DNA of 57,671 nt, taken from contig CAZCFE010000007.1 in assembly GCA_964497925.1 (NCBI GenBank), positions 1 through 57,671 on the forward strand, in the 5' to 3' direction. Of the stretch, positions 16,720 to 25,116 are shown one piece after another; position 1 is the stretch's first letter, and each line of letters opens with the position of its first letter. Below the pieces are notes generated by a model, which searched no databases, had not been told where the DNA came from, and saw nothing but the letters and a program-made list of their open reading frames with translations. A program made the translations under genes and the position numbers. The DNA comes from CAIYWZ01 sp964497925. Its GTDB lineage: Bacteria > Pseudomonadota > Alphaproteobacteria > CAIYWZ01.

Positions 16720-16818
16720 TTACTGCTCTTTCATGTTTATCGTTAATAAATAATTACCATATTTAATGGTCTTGTGCAAACATGTATCTTGTGATGGGTA
16801 GTGTATAATCATATTCAT
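16720..16818 (-). CDS. Short leader ORF (32 aa) ahead of vgrG
   Basis: ATG at 16818 has AAGGATTTTAAAG upstream. The 32 codons start MNMIIHYPSQD and end TINMKEQ, and the TAA lies 2 bases before the vgrG ATG. The consensus promoter at 16855-16883 sits at the normal distance for this ORF rather than for vgrG. The ribosome-binding site of vgrG lies inside the ORF, so translation is probably coupled. The peptide resembles nothing I know. Confidence 0.45.
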   Translation of the reverse strand: MNMIIHYPSQDTCLHKTIKYGNYLLTINMKEQ

Positions 16819-16854
16819 CTTTAAAATCCTTATTAATAGTTAAAATATGATCTG

Positions 16855-16883
16855 ATTATAACGAGTTTGTCAAATTTTGTCAA
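16855..16883 (-). promoter_or_regulatory. Perfect consensus promoter for the vgrG unit
   Basis: TTGACA (16878-16883), a 17-base spacer, and TATAAT (16855-16860) on the minus strand. The spacer contains a second TTGACA-like stretch (TTGACAAA repeated 11 bases apart). The leader ORF starts about 36 bases past the -10 box. Confidence 0.75.
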
Positions 16884-16924
16884 CATTAAAATGTGATTTT
16901 TTTATTTAAAATAGATAAAAAAGC

Positions 16925-16958
16925 ATAAAAAAAGGAAGAGATGGAATCTCCTCCTTTT
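16925..16958 (-). terminator. Rho-independent terminator of ftsZ
   Basis: On the minus strand AAAAGGAGGAGAT pairs with ATCTCTTCCTTTT around a 3-base loop with one G-U pair, and a T run follows. It ends ftsZ just upstream of the vgrG promoter. Confidence 0.8.
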
Positions 16959-16979
16959 AGGTGTTTTATTTTTAAAAAC

Positions 16980-18365
16980 TTATTTTGTAGTTGTGTTTTT
17001 GCGTCTTAAGAACGCAGGGATATCAAGGCTGTTTTCTTCGTGATCATCTTTTGTGTGAAAAGATGTGGGGGAAGGTTCGCTTGATCTTGGGCGAGAGACT
17101 TCCTCTTGAGGTTTTGGTGTTTTTGTAACACCTGTAAGTCTTTCAAAGAAGCTAAGCTTGCGTTTTGGGGCTTCTTCTTGAGGGGCTTGATAGTATGTAT
17201 TAGTTGCTTCTGGTGCAGCTTCCTCTTGTGCAGTGGCTGTGTTGGGAGCTGGGAATGTGTACAAAGTTGTTTGATCATGAGCTAAATTATTCATAAAAAC
17301 GCTCTCAGACTTGAATTCTTCAGGAGGAGTAGGGCCAACAGAGGAAATTACAGAAGGAGTTGTCTTTTTTGCTGCTGCAATAGCTTGACTCACGGCAGCA
17401 GAATCAATTCCTGTTGCAACAACAGATACGCGCACACGACCAGTTAAACGTTCATCAAATGTTGAACCAAAGATGATGTTTGCATCCGCGTCAACTTCTT
17501 CACGAATTCTATTTGCTGCTTCATCAACTTCAAATAAAGTCATATCGAATCCGCCTGTGATGCTGATCAAAACGCCTTTTGCGCCTTTCATGGAGACATC
17601 GTCAAGAAGTGGATTTGAAATTGCAGCTTCAGCAGCGTTAATTGCTCTTCCTTCGCCTTCGGCTTCGCCTGTGCCCATCATAGCTTTGCCCATTTCTCCC
17701 ATAACAGTTCTGATATCAGCAAAGTCAAGGTTGATAAGGCCGGGCATAATCATAAGATCAGTTACGCCTCGAACACCAGAATAAAGGACATCGTCTGCCA
17801 TTTTAAATGCATCAGCAAATGTTGTTTTTTCATTGGCAATTCTAAATAAATTTTGGTTTGGAATAACGATGAGCGTGTCAACGAATTGTTGAAGTTCTTC
17901 AATTCCTTGATCGGCAGTTTTCATGCGGTGAGCACCTTCAAAAGAAAAGGGCTTTGTGACAACACCGATGGTTAAAATACCTCTTTCTCTTGCTGCTTTT
18001 GCGATAACTGGGCCTGCTCCAGTTCCTGTTCCGCCACCCATTCCAGCGGTAATGAAGACCATGTTGCTGTCTTTAATAGCATCAATCACTTCTTCAATTG
18101 TTTCTTCAGCAGCTGTTTTTCCAACAGCTGGTTTTGATCCTGCGCCAAGGCCTTGTGTGAGTGTCATGCCAAGTCGTATACTTTTATCTGCCAAAGATTG
18201 AGTTAAGGCTTGTGCGTCTGTATTGGCAACAACAAAATCAACGCCTTCAAGTTTGTAGCGGATCATATTGTTAACAGCATTTCCGCCAGCCCCACCAACA
18301 CCAACAACGGTGATTTTTGGCTTAATTTCTGTAAGTTTTTGGTTTTGTGGTTGTTTCGTTGACAT
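16980..18365 (-). CDS. ftsZ: Cell-division protein FtsZ
   Basis: A 461-residue tubulin-like GTPase that forms the division ring. The GTP-binding signature GGGTGTGAG is at residues 110-118, and the N-terminal nucleotide loop VGVGGAGGNAVNNM and the T7 region INLDFADI are intact. After residue about 330 a long low-complexity linker leads to the conserved C-terminal peptide DIPAFLRR, which binds FtsA/ZipA-type partners. The start has a strong AAGGAGCTTTT site. Unlike the usual arrangement it is not beside ftsQ, ftsA or murein genes; it stands alone between accessory genes with its own terminator. Confidence 0.97.
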   Translation of the reverse strand: MSTKQPQNQKLTEIKPKITVVGVGGAGGNAVNNMIRYKLEGVDFVVANTDAQALTQSLADKSIRLGMTLTQGLGAGSKPAVGKTAAEETIEEVIDAIKDSNMVFITAGMGGGTGTGAGPVIAKAARERGILTIGVVTKPFSFEGAHRMKTADQGIEELQQFVDTLIVIPNQNLFRIANEKTTFADAFKMADDVLYSGVRGVTDLMIMPGLINLDFADIRTVMGEMGKAMMGTGEAEGEGRAINAAEAAISNPLLDDVSMKGAKGVLISITGGFDMTLFEVDEAANRIREEVDADANIIFGSTFDERLTGRVRVSVVATGIDSAAVSQAIAAAKKTTPSVISSVGPTPPEEFKSESVFMNNLAHDQTTLYTFPAPNTATAQEEAAPEATNTYYQAPQEEAPKRKLSFFERLTGVTKTPKPQEEVSRPRSSEPSPTSFHTKDDHEENSLDIPAFLRRKNTTTK

Positions 18366-18467
18366 AAAAGCTCCTTTTTTGATATTTAATTGAATTAACT
18401 CCTGTCTATAAAGTTAATCCTTTTTTAATTCATTGTCTAGTGATATTTTATTTGTTATTTGGCTTTA

Positions 18468-20159
18468 CTAGAATAATATTTTTTGTACACTGCCCAATCT
18501 TTCTGGAGTGATTTGTGCAATTTTTCTGAGTTCTCCTATATTTTTTTCATTTGAATGGGTTATTGGAGTTGAGTGAGTTCCAGGGCCTGATGGTTTTCTT
18601 TCTGGGCTTCCCATAATATCACTGTTTTTACGTATAGTCACATGATGGCGCTGAGCAAATTTTGCTGCTGTATGGTACAATCTGCGATCGGCAGATTCCA
18701 CGTGATAATCTTCTCTGTATCCAATGATGGTGCAAAATTCTTGACCTAGAAAGTTCGTCATTTCTTTGTTGAGTCGGCCTGTTGTCATGAGACAAGTTGT
18801 GCACGGAGATCTGTCAGTGGACATGTAAAGAGGGGATAATGGTGTTCCTTGTTCCAAAGCTTGTTTGATTTCATGTCTTAATGTCCATATGTGATGAACA
18901 AGTTGTTGCTCACTGCAACGTCTGGATGCGATATTTCTGACCAAATTTTGTTGAACGTCATTTAAAAAAGCATTAAATGACAACAGTGCCTGTTTTGTTC
19001 TGGAGGGTTCTTTAGTTGGTGATATGGATTTAGCCGTGGTATATTTTTTTAAAAGATCGACAATTGGTTTAATTTCTCCAGCTTCAATGACAATTGGTTC
19101 TTGTCCTGAGAACTCTTCAAAGTTTGCATATTTTCTAAGTTCTTCTTTGGAGAACAGGGAACCATTAGCAATTTTTTCTTGAAGTTCTATTGCTATTTGG
19201 GATAGTTGTTGAAATAAGCCCTCAAATTCAGGGTGAGCTATTGAGTTTGGAATGTTGGTTTCATCGTACATTTGTTGTAGTTGGTTTAAAATATTATAAA
19301 TTGCTCCTGAGTAAATAACAGGGTGTGTAGTTGATGGCGAAGCGTTTCCAAAAGTAACCAAGTTATCTTTTGCATTTATGAGTGTTTTTGCGGCATTAAT
19401 GGTGTTTAAAAAATGGGACTTTTTTGATGATAAAAAAAGTGCTTCATCCGGATCTATTGGTGTATTAGGGTCAATCCACACATCTTTTACATATGTTAAA
19501 ATATTTTCAATGATACTCCATTGGGCTGTAGGGCGATGTGCATCACCAAGGCCATGTTCAGTTAAATCATACTTTAAAATATCTTGCAAGATTTGTGAGC
19601 CTATGGGGCCATCAACTTGTCTTGAAAAACCGCTTTCAGAAGCCCTTGATGTTCCTGAGTCTGCCTCAAATCTTAGTGCAATTGCAGCAATGTTTTTGGA
19701 GCTGGATGCTTCCGATCTTTGTATTGTTGGGTTTGCAACTATTCTCCATAAAGCTTTAATATCGTCTCCTGAAAAAGATCGAAGGGCTAATAAAGGAGAT
19801 TGTCTTTCTTGTGAGGATAAAACAAACCGAACGAATTTTTTGACGTTTCGTATTTCTCCATTTTCTTGTATTATCTGCACGAGAGCATCTCTTTGTTGTC
19901 TTTGCATTCCACGTAGTAATGTTTCAATATCGCTGACAGGGGTATATCTGGATGGTGATTCTTGGTAAAGGTCGCCAGATTCGCAGTAAGCGGAAATATG
20001 CATAGCTGCATTTAGCCGTGAAACATTTTCTGCCAATTCTTCTAACTTTCGAAGATCAGGTGCCAAAAGTCCATGTGATGCAGATAATGCATCAGAGCAT
20101 CCAAAAGAAATTTGGTTAAAAGAAAGGCATAGTCCAAGTGTGAGTATTATTTTTTTCAT
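18468..20159 (-). CDS. Exported protein with a C-terminal deaminase-like domain
   Basis: A 563-residue protein with a signal peptide (MKKIILTLGLCLSFNQISFG). Residues about 30-400 are mainly helical and match no family I know. The C-terminal part carries RRCSEQQL (Cys415, Glu417) and, 38 residues after Cys415, SPCTTC (Cys453, Cys456), preceded by the short strand LYMSTD. This is the zinc-ligand layout [H/C]-x-E ... P-C-x-x-C of the cytidine deaminase-like superfamily, which includes many bacterial toxin deaminases. The helix spacing and the strand just before PCxxC also fit. A zinc-dependent deaminase effector is therefore proposed, by motif only. Its start has AAGGGAACC upstream, held inside a perfect 13-bp inverted repeat. 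Confidence 0.6.
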   Translation of the reverse strand: MKKIILTLGLCLSFNQISFGCSDALSASHGLLAPDLRKLEELAENVSRLNAAMHISAYCESGDLYQESPSRYTPVSDIETLLRGMQRQQRDALVQIIQENGEIRNVKKFVRFVLSSQERQSPLLALRSFSGDDIKALWRIVANPTIQRSEASSSKNIAAIALRFEADSGTSRASESGFSRQVDGPIGSQILQDILKYDLTEHGLGDAHRPTAQWSIIENILTYVKDVWIDPNTPIDPDEALFLSSKKSHFLNTINAAKTLINAKDNLVTFGNASPSTTHPVIYSGAIYNILNQLQQMYDETNIPNSIAHPEFEGLFQQLSQIAIELQEKIANGSLFSKEELRKYANFEEFSGQEPIVIEAGEIKPIVDLLKKYTTAKSISPTKEPSRTKQALLSFNAFLNDVQQNLVRNIASRRCSEQQLVHHIWTLRHEIKQALEQGTPLSPLYMSTDRSPCTTCLMTTGRLNKEMTNFLGQEFCTIIGYREDYHVESADRRLYHTAAKFAQRHHVTIRKNSDIMGSPERKPSGPGTHSTPITHSNEKNIGELRKIAQITPERLGSVQKILF

Positions 20160-20166
20160 TTCATGG

Positions 20167-20206
20167 TTCCCTTATATGAATGATTTGTAAAGATCATATA
20201 AGGGAA
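20167..20206 (-). promoter_or_regulatory. 13-bp hairpin occluding the ribosome-binding site
   Basis: TTCCCTTATATGA (20167-20179) and TCATATAAGGGAA (20194-20206) are perfectly complementary with a 14-base loop. On the minus-strand mRNA the 3' arm contains AAGGGAA, the Shine-Dalgarno site of the deaminase-like gene, so translation would be blocked while the hairpin holds. A -10-like TATATG overlaps the upstream arm, so an operator role is the alternative. Confidence 0.6.
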
Positions 20207-20253
20207 TTTGTAATAAAATACAAGACTTTTTTTATAAAAATGCAATAACCTGA

Positions 20254-21651
20254 TTAATCTATGATATTGATTCCCTCAAGTGAGCCTAAGTAACCTAAAA
20301 TTTCCGCATAAGATAAACTTCTATTCGTGATAAAATTTGAAAAATAAATAGACATATAAACTCTCACGGCAAGATCAAAAGCAAGAAGATTGAATTTTTC
20401 ATCATAGTCTTCCTGAGAAAAGAGTCTTCTTTGTTGGGATAAATATTGAAATAGAATATTCATGATTGGAGAATCTGATTCTTCGAAATGATCTGTTGTT
20501 AGATCTTTTTTGAGTTTGGGAAGTGTGACGCAAACAAAATGATTCCTATGGCTTTCTTCAAAGCTTTCTTCTGATGGGTCTGTAGAAATGCTTGTGCTTA
20601 AAAATTCTAAAAGTCCAAAAAATCCACCATTTCCACATTCTTTTAAAGCCTCATGGCTGCTTAATGCGTTTATAAAAGCAGTTTTATAGCTAGAGTTATC
20701 TTCTATTTGCGATAGTCTATCAAAAACAAGTTGTAAAACACGTCCTAATATTAAAGGTCTTCCATCATGGTCTGTAATAATGACCTCATGATGAAAAGCT
20801 TTTTTTGACCACAAGTTCCCCCATTCTCCAAACAATGCAGTTGGATTTTGAAAATGTTCTTCAAAAAGAGCAATGTTGGTCATAGCAGCATTTCTAATTT
20901 CTTCTCCAAATATAGTAGAGCCTCCTGATATCATTGATTTTATTTCATTTAAAAAACCCATGATTTGATCGGTGTTTAAGCATCTTCTTATGGGGTCTTC
21001 GTGATCTATTAAATGTTTTAACACTCTGTTGATTTTTTGCAAAGGTTGTTTTTCATGAGGGTTTGATGCCTGAATTTTTAGATCAATATAAGCTATTTCA
21101 AAAATTGCATTCTTTTCTAAACTTTCAATGAACGCAGTTTCTTGTATTTCTTTTGGAAGTAGTTTGATTAAATCTAATCTATCCAGGACAGGGTATTGTA
21201 AAAAATCACTTGTGTTAAAAATCATATCTTTGAATGCAGATCTTGATGTGAGAGGGAATTTTTTAAAAAAATATAGTTTTGTTGCATAAGGAACCTTTGA
21301 ATCCTTGAGTATATTAAGAACCTTTTCTCCATTATCTTTGGTACCATATCTTCCATTTTCTTTAGAATAATAATAGATTACTTCTGCAAGAGGATGGAAA
21401 GTGGAAATATTTTGTGGATCTAGAATTCTGAAAAGTTTTTGTATTAAAGCTTTATTTCTTTCAAAGTCACCATTTTTTGATCTAACGGATATTTTGTGTA
21501 CGCTGTAGCTTACAGGGATCGTAGTGGTATCAAAATTACTTTGGATTGCTTCTATTAAACCTTGTAAATCTTGACTGGTTGCAGATACGCTTCCTTGAAA
21601 TAGAAAAATTCCTGAAATTGCTCCAAGAAGCCTTGTTTTTAATTTACTCAT
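20254..21651 (-). CDS. Exported protein of unknown family (465 aa)
   Basis: Starts with a signal peptide (MSKLKTRLLGAISGIFLFQGSVSA). The mature part is helical, with many short charged amphipathic helices, and has no recognised motif. It shares with the other exported genes the stand-alone arrangement and an upstream region that can pair with its ribosome-binding site: TTGTCCTT faces AAGGAACAA just before the ATG. It lies directly upstream of the deaminase-like gene, but the 94-base gap contains that gene's own control elements, so co-transcription is doubtful. Function unknown. Confidence 0.75.
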   Translation of the reverse strand: MSKLKTRLLGAISGIFLFQGSVSATSQDLQGLIEAIQSNFDTTTIPVSYSVHKISVRSKNGDFERNKALIQKLFRILDPQNISTFHPLAEVIYYYSKENGRYGTKDNGEKVLNILKDSKVPYATKLYFFKKFPLTSRSAFKDMIFNTSDFLQYPVLDRLDLIKLLPKEIQETAFIESLEKNAIFEIAYIDLKIQASNPHEKQPLQKINRVLKHLIDHEDPIRRCLNTDQIMGFLNEIKSMISGGSTIFGEEIRNAAMTNIALFEEHFQNPTALFGEWGNLWSKKAFHHEVIITDHDGRPLILGRVLQLVFDRLSQIEDNSSYKTAFINALSSHEALKECGNGGFFGLLEFLSTSISTDPSEESFEESHRNHFVCVTLPKLKKDLTTDHFEESDSPIMNILFQYLSQQRRLFSQEDYDEKFNLLAFDLAVRVYMSIYFSNFITNRSLSYAEILGYLGSLEGINIID

Positions 21652-21661
21652 AAGTTGTTCC

Positions 21662-21691
21662 TTATTCTTTTTTTAAGGACAATTAGAATAA
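21662..21691 (-). promoter_or_regulatory. Inverted repeats around the ribosome-binding site of the 465-aa gene
   Basis: TTATTCT (21662-21668) and AGAATAA (21685-21691) pair over 7 bp. An alternative pairing joins TTGTCCTT to the AAGGAACAA that holds the Shine-Dalgarno site. Both stems are weaker than those at 20167 and 39982. Confidence 0.3.
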
Positions 21692-21765
21692 TTTTGAAGT
21701 CTATTCAAGTTAAAATGTTAATAAATTGTATTTTTGCAACAGGTAGTTACATAAAAGACACATTT

Positions 21766-22881
21766 TTAATCAAGGGTTTTTCGGAAACGTTTAATGGCGA
21801 TGAAGCCTGTGCAAAAAATGAAAAAACATAAGGATAAAAGCTCTTTGTAGATGATTTCTATACCGTTTCCTTTGAGCAAAATTCCTCTTATGATGCGCAA
21901 AAAATGAGTGATTGGAAAAATTTCACCAATATACTGAGACCACTTGGGCATTCCAAAAAAGGGGAACATAAATCCTGAAAGAAGGATAGAGGGTAAAAAG
22001 AAGAAAAAAGTAAACTGCATAGCTTGAAGCTGTGTTTTGGCAAGAGTGGAAAAAACGTATCCCACAATTAAATTGGCAATGATGTAAACGAGGACACAAA
22101 AAGAAGCAAGAATCAAAGATCCTCTAATGGGGATTGAAAAAAGAAGGTTCCCAACAAAAATAATGACCAAAAATTGAACAAAGCCGATTACGATGTAAGG
22201 TGTGATTTTCCCAATCATGATATCAAAAGGAGAAAGGGGCATAGAAAGCAGGTTTTCCATCGTGCCACGCTCTGTTTCACGTGTCAGGGCCATAGATGTC
22301 ATCATGATCATTGTCATGGCCAGGATGGTCCCTATAAGCCCTGGAACGATGTTATACGCAGTGATTCCTTCGGGGTTATAATTTTTATGAATGATCAAAT
22401 CTATGGGTTTTGTTAAAAGTGGCGTATATTTTGAAATATCTTCAATACCTTGTATAATTAGTTCTGGAAGTGCCCCCAAAGCACCTCCAATTGCACCAGG
22501 GTCAGAGGCGTCTGCTTCGATCAATATCTGAGGAGACTGGCCACTTAACAGGTTTTTCTCAAAGCCTTTCTTAATGGTTAAAAGAAAAGAGATATCTCCT
22601 TTCTGAAGAGCTAATTTCCCTTGATTTTGTTTATTGAAATTTTGATCAACTTTAAAATAGGAAGAATTTTCAAGTGATGACACAATTCTTCTTGAAAAAG
22701 TGCTTTCTTCTTCAATGTAAAGTCCAATTGGTAAATTTCTAGGGTCGTTATTTATTGAAAATCCAAATAAAACAAGTTGAACAATAGGCATGATGACCAT
22801 CATTCCAAAAGTCATTCTATCTCTTCTAATTTGGATAATTTCCTTGAAGAATAATGCCTTGATCCCGCTTAAGCTAAACAT
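21766..22881 (-). CDS. ABC-2 type transporter permease
   Basis: A membrane permease of the ABC-2 (YhhJ/YbhR-like) family. After MFSLSGIKALFFKEIIQIRR comes a first membrane helix (MVIMPIVQLVLFGFSI), a large extracytoplasmic domain (about residues 45-180) and five further membrane helices, with the family motif RETERGTMENLLSMPLSP before the core. I start it at the ATG at 22881, giving an 8-base overlap with prs; the frame is open back to 23028 but those residues do not look like the family. The partner ATPase and adaptor that usually accompany this permease are not in the window. It is the last gene of the prs transcript. Confidence 0.85.
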   Translation of the reverse strand: MFSLSGIKALFFKEIIQIRRDRMTFGMMVIMPIVQLVLFGFSINNDPRNLPIGLYIEEESTFSRRIVSSLENSSYFKVDQNFNKQNQGKLALQKGDISFLLTIKKGFEKNLLSGQSPQILIEADASDPGAIGGALGALPELIIQGIEDISKYTPLLTKPIDLIIHKNYNPEGITAYNIVPGLIGTILAMTMIMMTSMALTRETERGTMENLLSMPLSPFDIMIGKITPYIVIGFVQFLVIIFVGNLLFSIPIRGSLILASFCVLVYIIANLIVGYVFSTLAKTQLQAMQFTFFFFLPSILLSGFMFPFFGMPKWSQYIGEIFPITHFLRIIRGILLKGNGIEIIYKELLSLCFFIFCTGFIAIKRFRKTLD

Positions 22882-23761
22882 ATTTTTGACTTTCTTTAAT
22901 GACATCTCCAAGGATTTTGGCCAGTGAGATAATTTCAAGGGAGGAAGAGGGGGGATGTGGGATTGAATCTGTAATCGTAAGGCTGGTAAGTGATGATTTT
23001 GAAAACACATTTTTAGATAAAACTCCATGTGTTACATAAGCTCTGACATCTTTGGCGCCATGGGCAAGTAAGATGTCGCTTGCATTGTTAATTGTGCCAC
23101 CAGAATCAATAATATCATCAATTAATATGCAGTTCTTGCCTTGAACGTCTCCTATGACTTGAAGCGCTTGGGAACATCCATTTTCGAGTCTTCTTTTATC
23201 AACAATGGCAAGATCCAAAGACAAAGATTTTGCAAGTGCTCTGGCTCTTGCAACGCCCCCAATGTCTGGTGAAACGATGATAGGGAAGGGGAGGGATTTT
23301 TCTAAAATATGTTGTGTGAATAAAGGAAAAGAAGAGATATTTTGAATAGGAATATCAAAAAAACTTTGAATTTGAGGGCTGTGCAAATCAATTGTTATAA
23401 TACTTGAAATTCCAGAACACACAAGCAAATTCGAGACCAATTTTGCGCCAATTGAGCTTCTGTTGTCAATTTTTCGATCCTGTCTTGCATAACCAAAATA
23501 AGGGATGACTGCAGTAATGTTTTTTGCAAAATTTCGTTTAAGAGTATCTGCCATCATCAACATTTCCATCAAAGTATCATTAACTGGAGAACATGTTGAT
23601 TGGATCAAAAAAATATTTTTATTATCTATGTTTTCATGAATTTCAATAAAAACTTCCCGGTCCAAAAAATGCTTAATTGAAACATTTAAAGGGATCGTGT
23701 TTAAATCTTTACAAATTTTATAGCAAAGAGCAGGATTAGAGGTTCCAGAAACTATGTTCAT
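22874..23761 (-). CDS. prs: Ribose-phosphate pyrophosphokinase
   Basis: A 295-residue enzyme making PRPP from ribose 5-phosphate and ATP for nucleotide, histidine and NAD synthesis. The ATP-binding region YFGYARQDRK, the IDLHSPQIQSFFDIP segment and the PRPP loop CILIDDIIDSGGT are present. It is slightly shorter than the usual length of about 310 because of a compact N terminus. The ATG has AAAAGGAATAAC upstream. It sits between the PAP2 phosphatase and the ABC-2 permease, very tightly spaced, an unusual operon for prs. Confidence 0.93.
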   Translation of the reverse strand: MNIVSGTSNPALCYKICKDLNTIPLNVSIKHFLDREVFIEIHENIDNKNIFLIQSTCSPVNDTLMEMLMMADTLKRNFAKNITAVIPYFGYARQDRKIDNRSSIGAKLVSNLLVCSGISSIITIDLHSPQIQSFFDIPIQNISSFPLFTQHILEKSLPFPIIVSPDIGGVARARALAKSLSLDLAIVDKRRLENGCSQALQVIGDVQGKNCILIDDIIDSGGTINNASDILLAHGAKDVRAYVTHGVLSKNVFSKSSLTSLTITDSIPHPPSSSLEIISLAKILGDVIKESQKYV

Positions 23762-23762
23762 G

Positions 23763-24557
23763 TTATTCCTTTTTGACTAAAGCAGGGATGGTGATGAAGA
23801 TAAACATCATAAAAATTGCATACTTTATAACAGAGGCCAAATTTTTATACGGAAATTCTATAAACGATAAAGACTTCAAAAGAACAATTGCCAAACTAAA
23901 ATAAAATACGAACAATAAACTAAAATTTTGGTTTTTATTTAAAGGACTTCTGTCAATCCAATATGTGGAAAGGCCATATCCAAGCAAAATCCCCATTGAG
24001 GCCAAAACAGTTTTGGGCCACATGAGGTCAATTGAAACAATAGCATAAAGCATGCATAAAAAAACAATCGAGATTTTCTGATGTATAGGATTCAAGGGGC
24101 GCATATAATAACTATATGCGATCAATGCCCCAATCAAAACCCCCCATCCAACGTCCAATGTGCTGTGTACACCTGCATAAACTCTTGCAAGGGCTATTAA
24201 AAAAATGGGAATAAAATATAAAAATCTAAAACGAGAAGAATGAAGAAAAATAGTTCCCCAAAAAACAGTAGCAACCAATACATGGCTGCTTGGGAACGAA
24301 AAAGGATCTTGAGTTAAAACCAGATGTAAGTCCAGATCTGGTCTTGGAATTTGAAAAATATTCTTAAATAAAAAACTCATAATTGAAGCTGAAGGGCAAA
24401 TAAAAGCTAAAGAAGTAAAAAGATAGTTACGTGGTCGCATCCAATATCCAAATGCCATAATTGTAATATAAAGATAGTCATTGCTAAGGTGGATGATAAT
24501 TTTAAAAAAATCTGTTAGAAAATCGTTTCTTATTCCAATAATCCAGTCGTCGAGCAT
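23763..24557 (-). CDS. PAP2-superfamily membrane phosphatase
   Basis: A membrane protein of about 264 residues. All three PAP2 motifs are visible: KNIFQIPRP, PSSH (in place of the usual PSGH) and ARVYAGVHSTLDV, with the catalytic His and Asp in the last. Such enzymes dephosphorylate lipid phosphates or undecaprenyl diphosphate at the outer face of the inner membrane; the substrate is not determined. Six or more membrane helices are predicted by eye. The ATG at 24557 is preferred because AAGGA lies 6 bases before it; the ATG at 24563 directly abuts that site. It ends 1 base before prs begins. Confidence 0.8.
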   Translation of the reverse strand: MLDDWIIGIRNDFLTDFFKIIIHLSNDYLYITIMAFGYWMRPRNYLFTSLAFICPSASIMSFLFKNIFQIPRPDLDLHLVLTQDPFSFPSSHVLVATVFWGTIFLHSSRFRFLYFIPIFLIALARVYAGVHSTLDVGWGVLIGALIAYSYYMRPLNPIHQKISIVFLCMLYAIVSIDLMWPKTVLASMGILLGYGLSTYWIDRSPLNKNQNFSLLFVFYFSLAIVLLKSLSFIEFPYKNLASVIKYAIFMMFIFITIPALVKKE

Positions 24558-24620
24558 TTTCATTCCTTTTACTTTTGCGATGTTGATACTAACAAAATTT
24601 TTTAAAGTTGTGAAGTCAGA

Positions 24621-25097
24621 TTATTTTTCAAATAAAGATTTAAATTTTTCAATATTTTGTTCTAAATATACAAAATAATTTGTCTGCCATTTTTGAGTTG
24701 TTATACCTTGAGTGGAAGAAGGTGAGCTCCATGGTGGATAGACTCTAAATCCTAACTTTCCAGAGTTTTCATTTTTTGAAAAAATATTTTTAGCAACAAG
24801 AATCGATGAATTAAAAATGAAGTATCCTTGATGAGTGCCATTCGATACATAAATAATGGAAAAATCTGCCTCATGTTCACTAAAAGGTTCAATGGGAAGT
24901 TTGGGTGATTTCCGTTGCCATAAAGTAACAAAAAGCCCCTCTTTTTTTGGAGTAATTTTGGCCTGGCGGAATATTATTTTTATTTCGTTAATATTCAAAC
25001 GAAATCCTTGATAATCCATGCTTTCTGGTTCAGGGGTAATATTGGTTACGTTTTTAAATCCAGCAGGAATGCAAAGATGATCTATAAAATATTTCAA
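24621..25097 (-). CDS. MepB-family protein
   Basis: A cytoplasmic protein of about 158 residues whose C-terminal half matches the MepB family closely: FRQAKITPKKEGLFVTLWQR, GKLGFRVYPPWSSP and GITTQKWQTNYFVYL. MepB was named from the staphylococcal mepRAB locus, where it has no known role in transport; its activity is unsettled. The start is unclear. TTG at 25097 has no ribosome-binding site and loses residues that look like the family N terminus. An ATT at 25124, inside the end of ilvE, has AGAGG 5 bases upstream and would give IRNFTSPDCLKYF at the start. Confidence 0.8.
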   Translation of the reverse strand: MKYFIDHLCIPAGFKNVTNITPEPESMDYQGFRLNINEIKIIFRQAKITPKKEGLFVTLWQRKSPKLPIEPFSEHEADFSIIYVSNGTHQGYFIFNSSILVAKNIFSKNENSGKLGFRVYPPWSSPSSTQGITTQKWQTNYFVYLEQNIEKFKSLFEK

Positions 25098-25116
25098 ACA
25101 ATCAGGAGAAGTAAAA

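Noticed and set aside
22882..23028. N-terminal extension of the ABC-2 permease into prs
   Set aside because: The extra 49 residues are the reverse-frame reading of prs and lack permease character.
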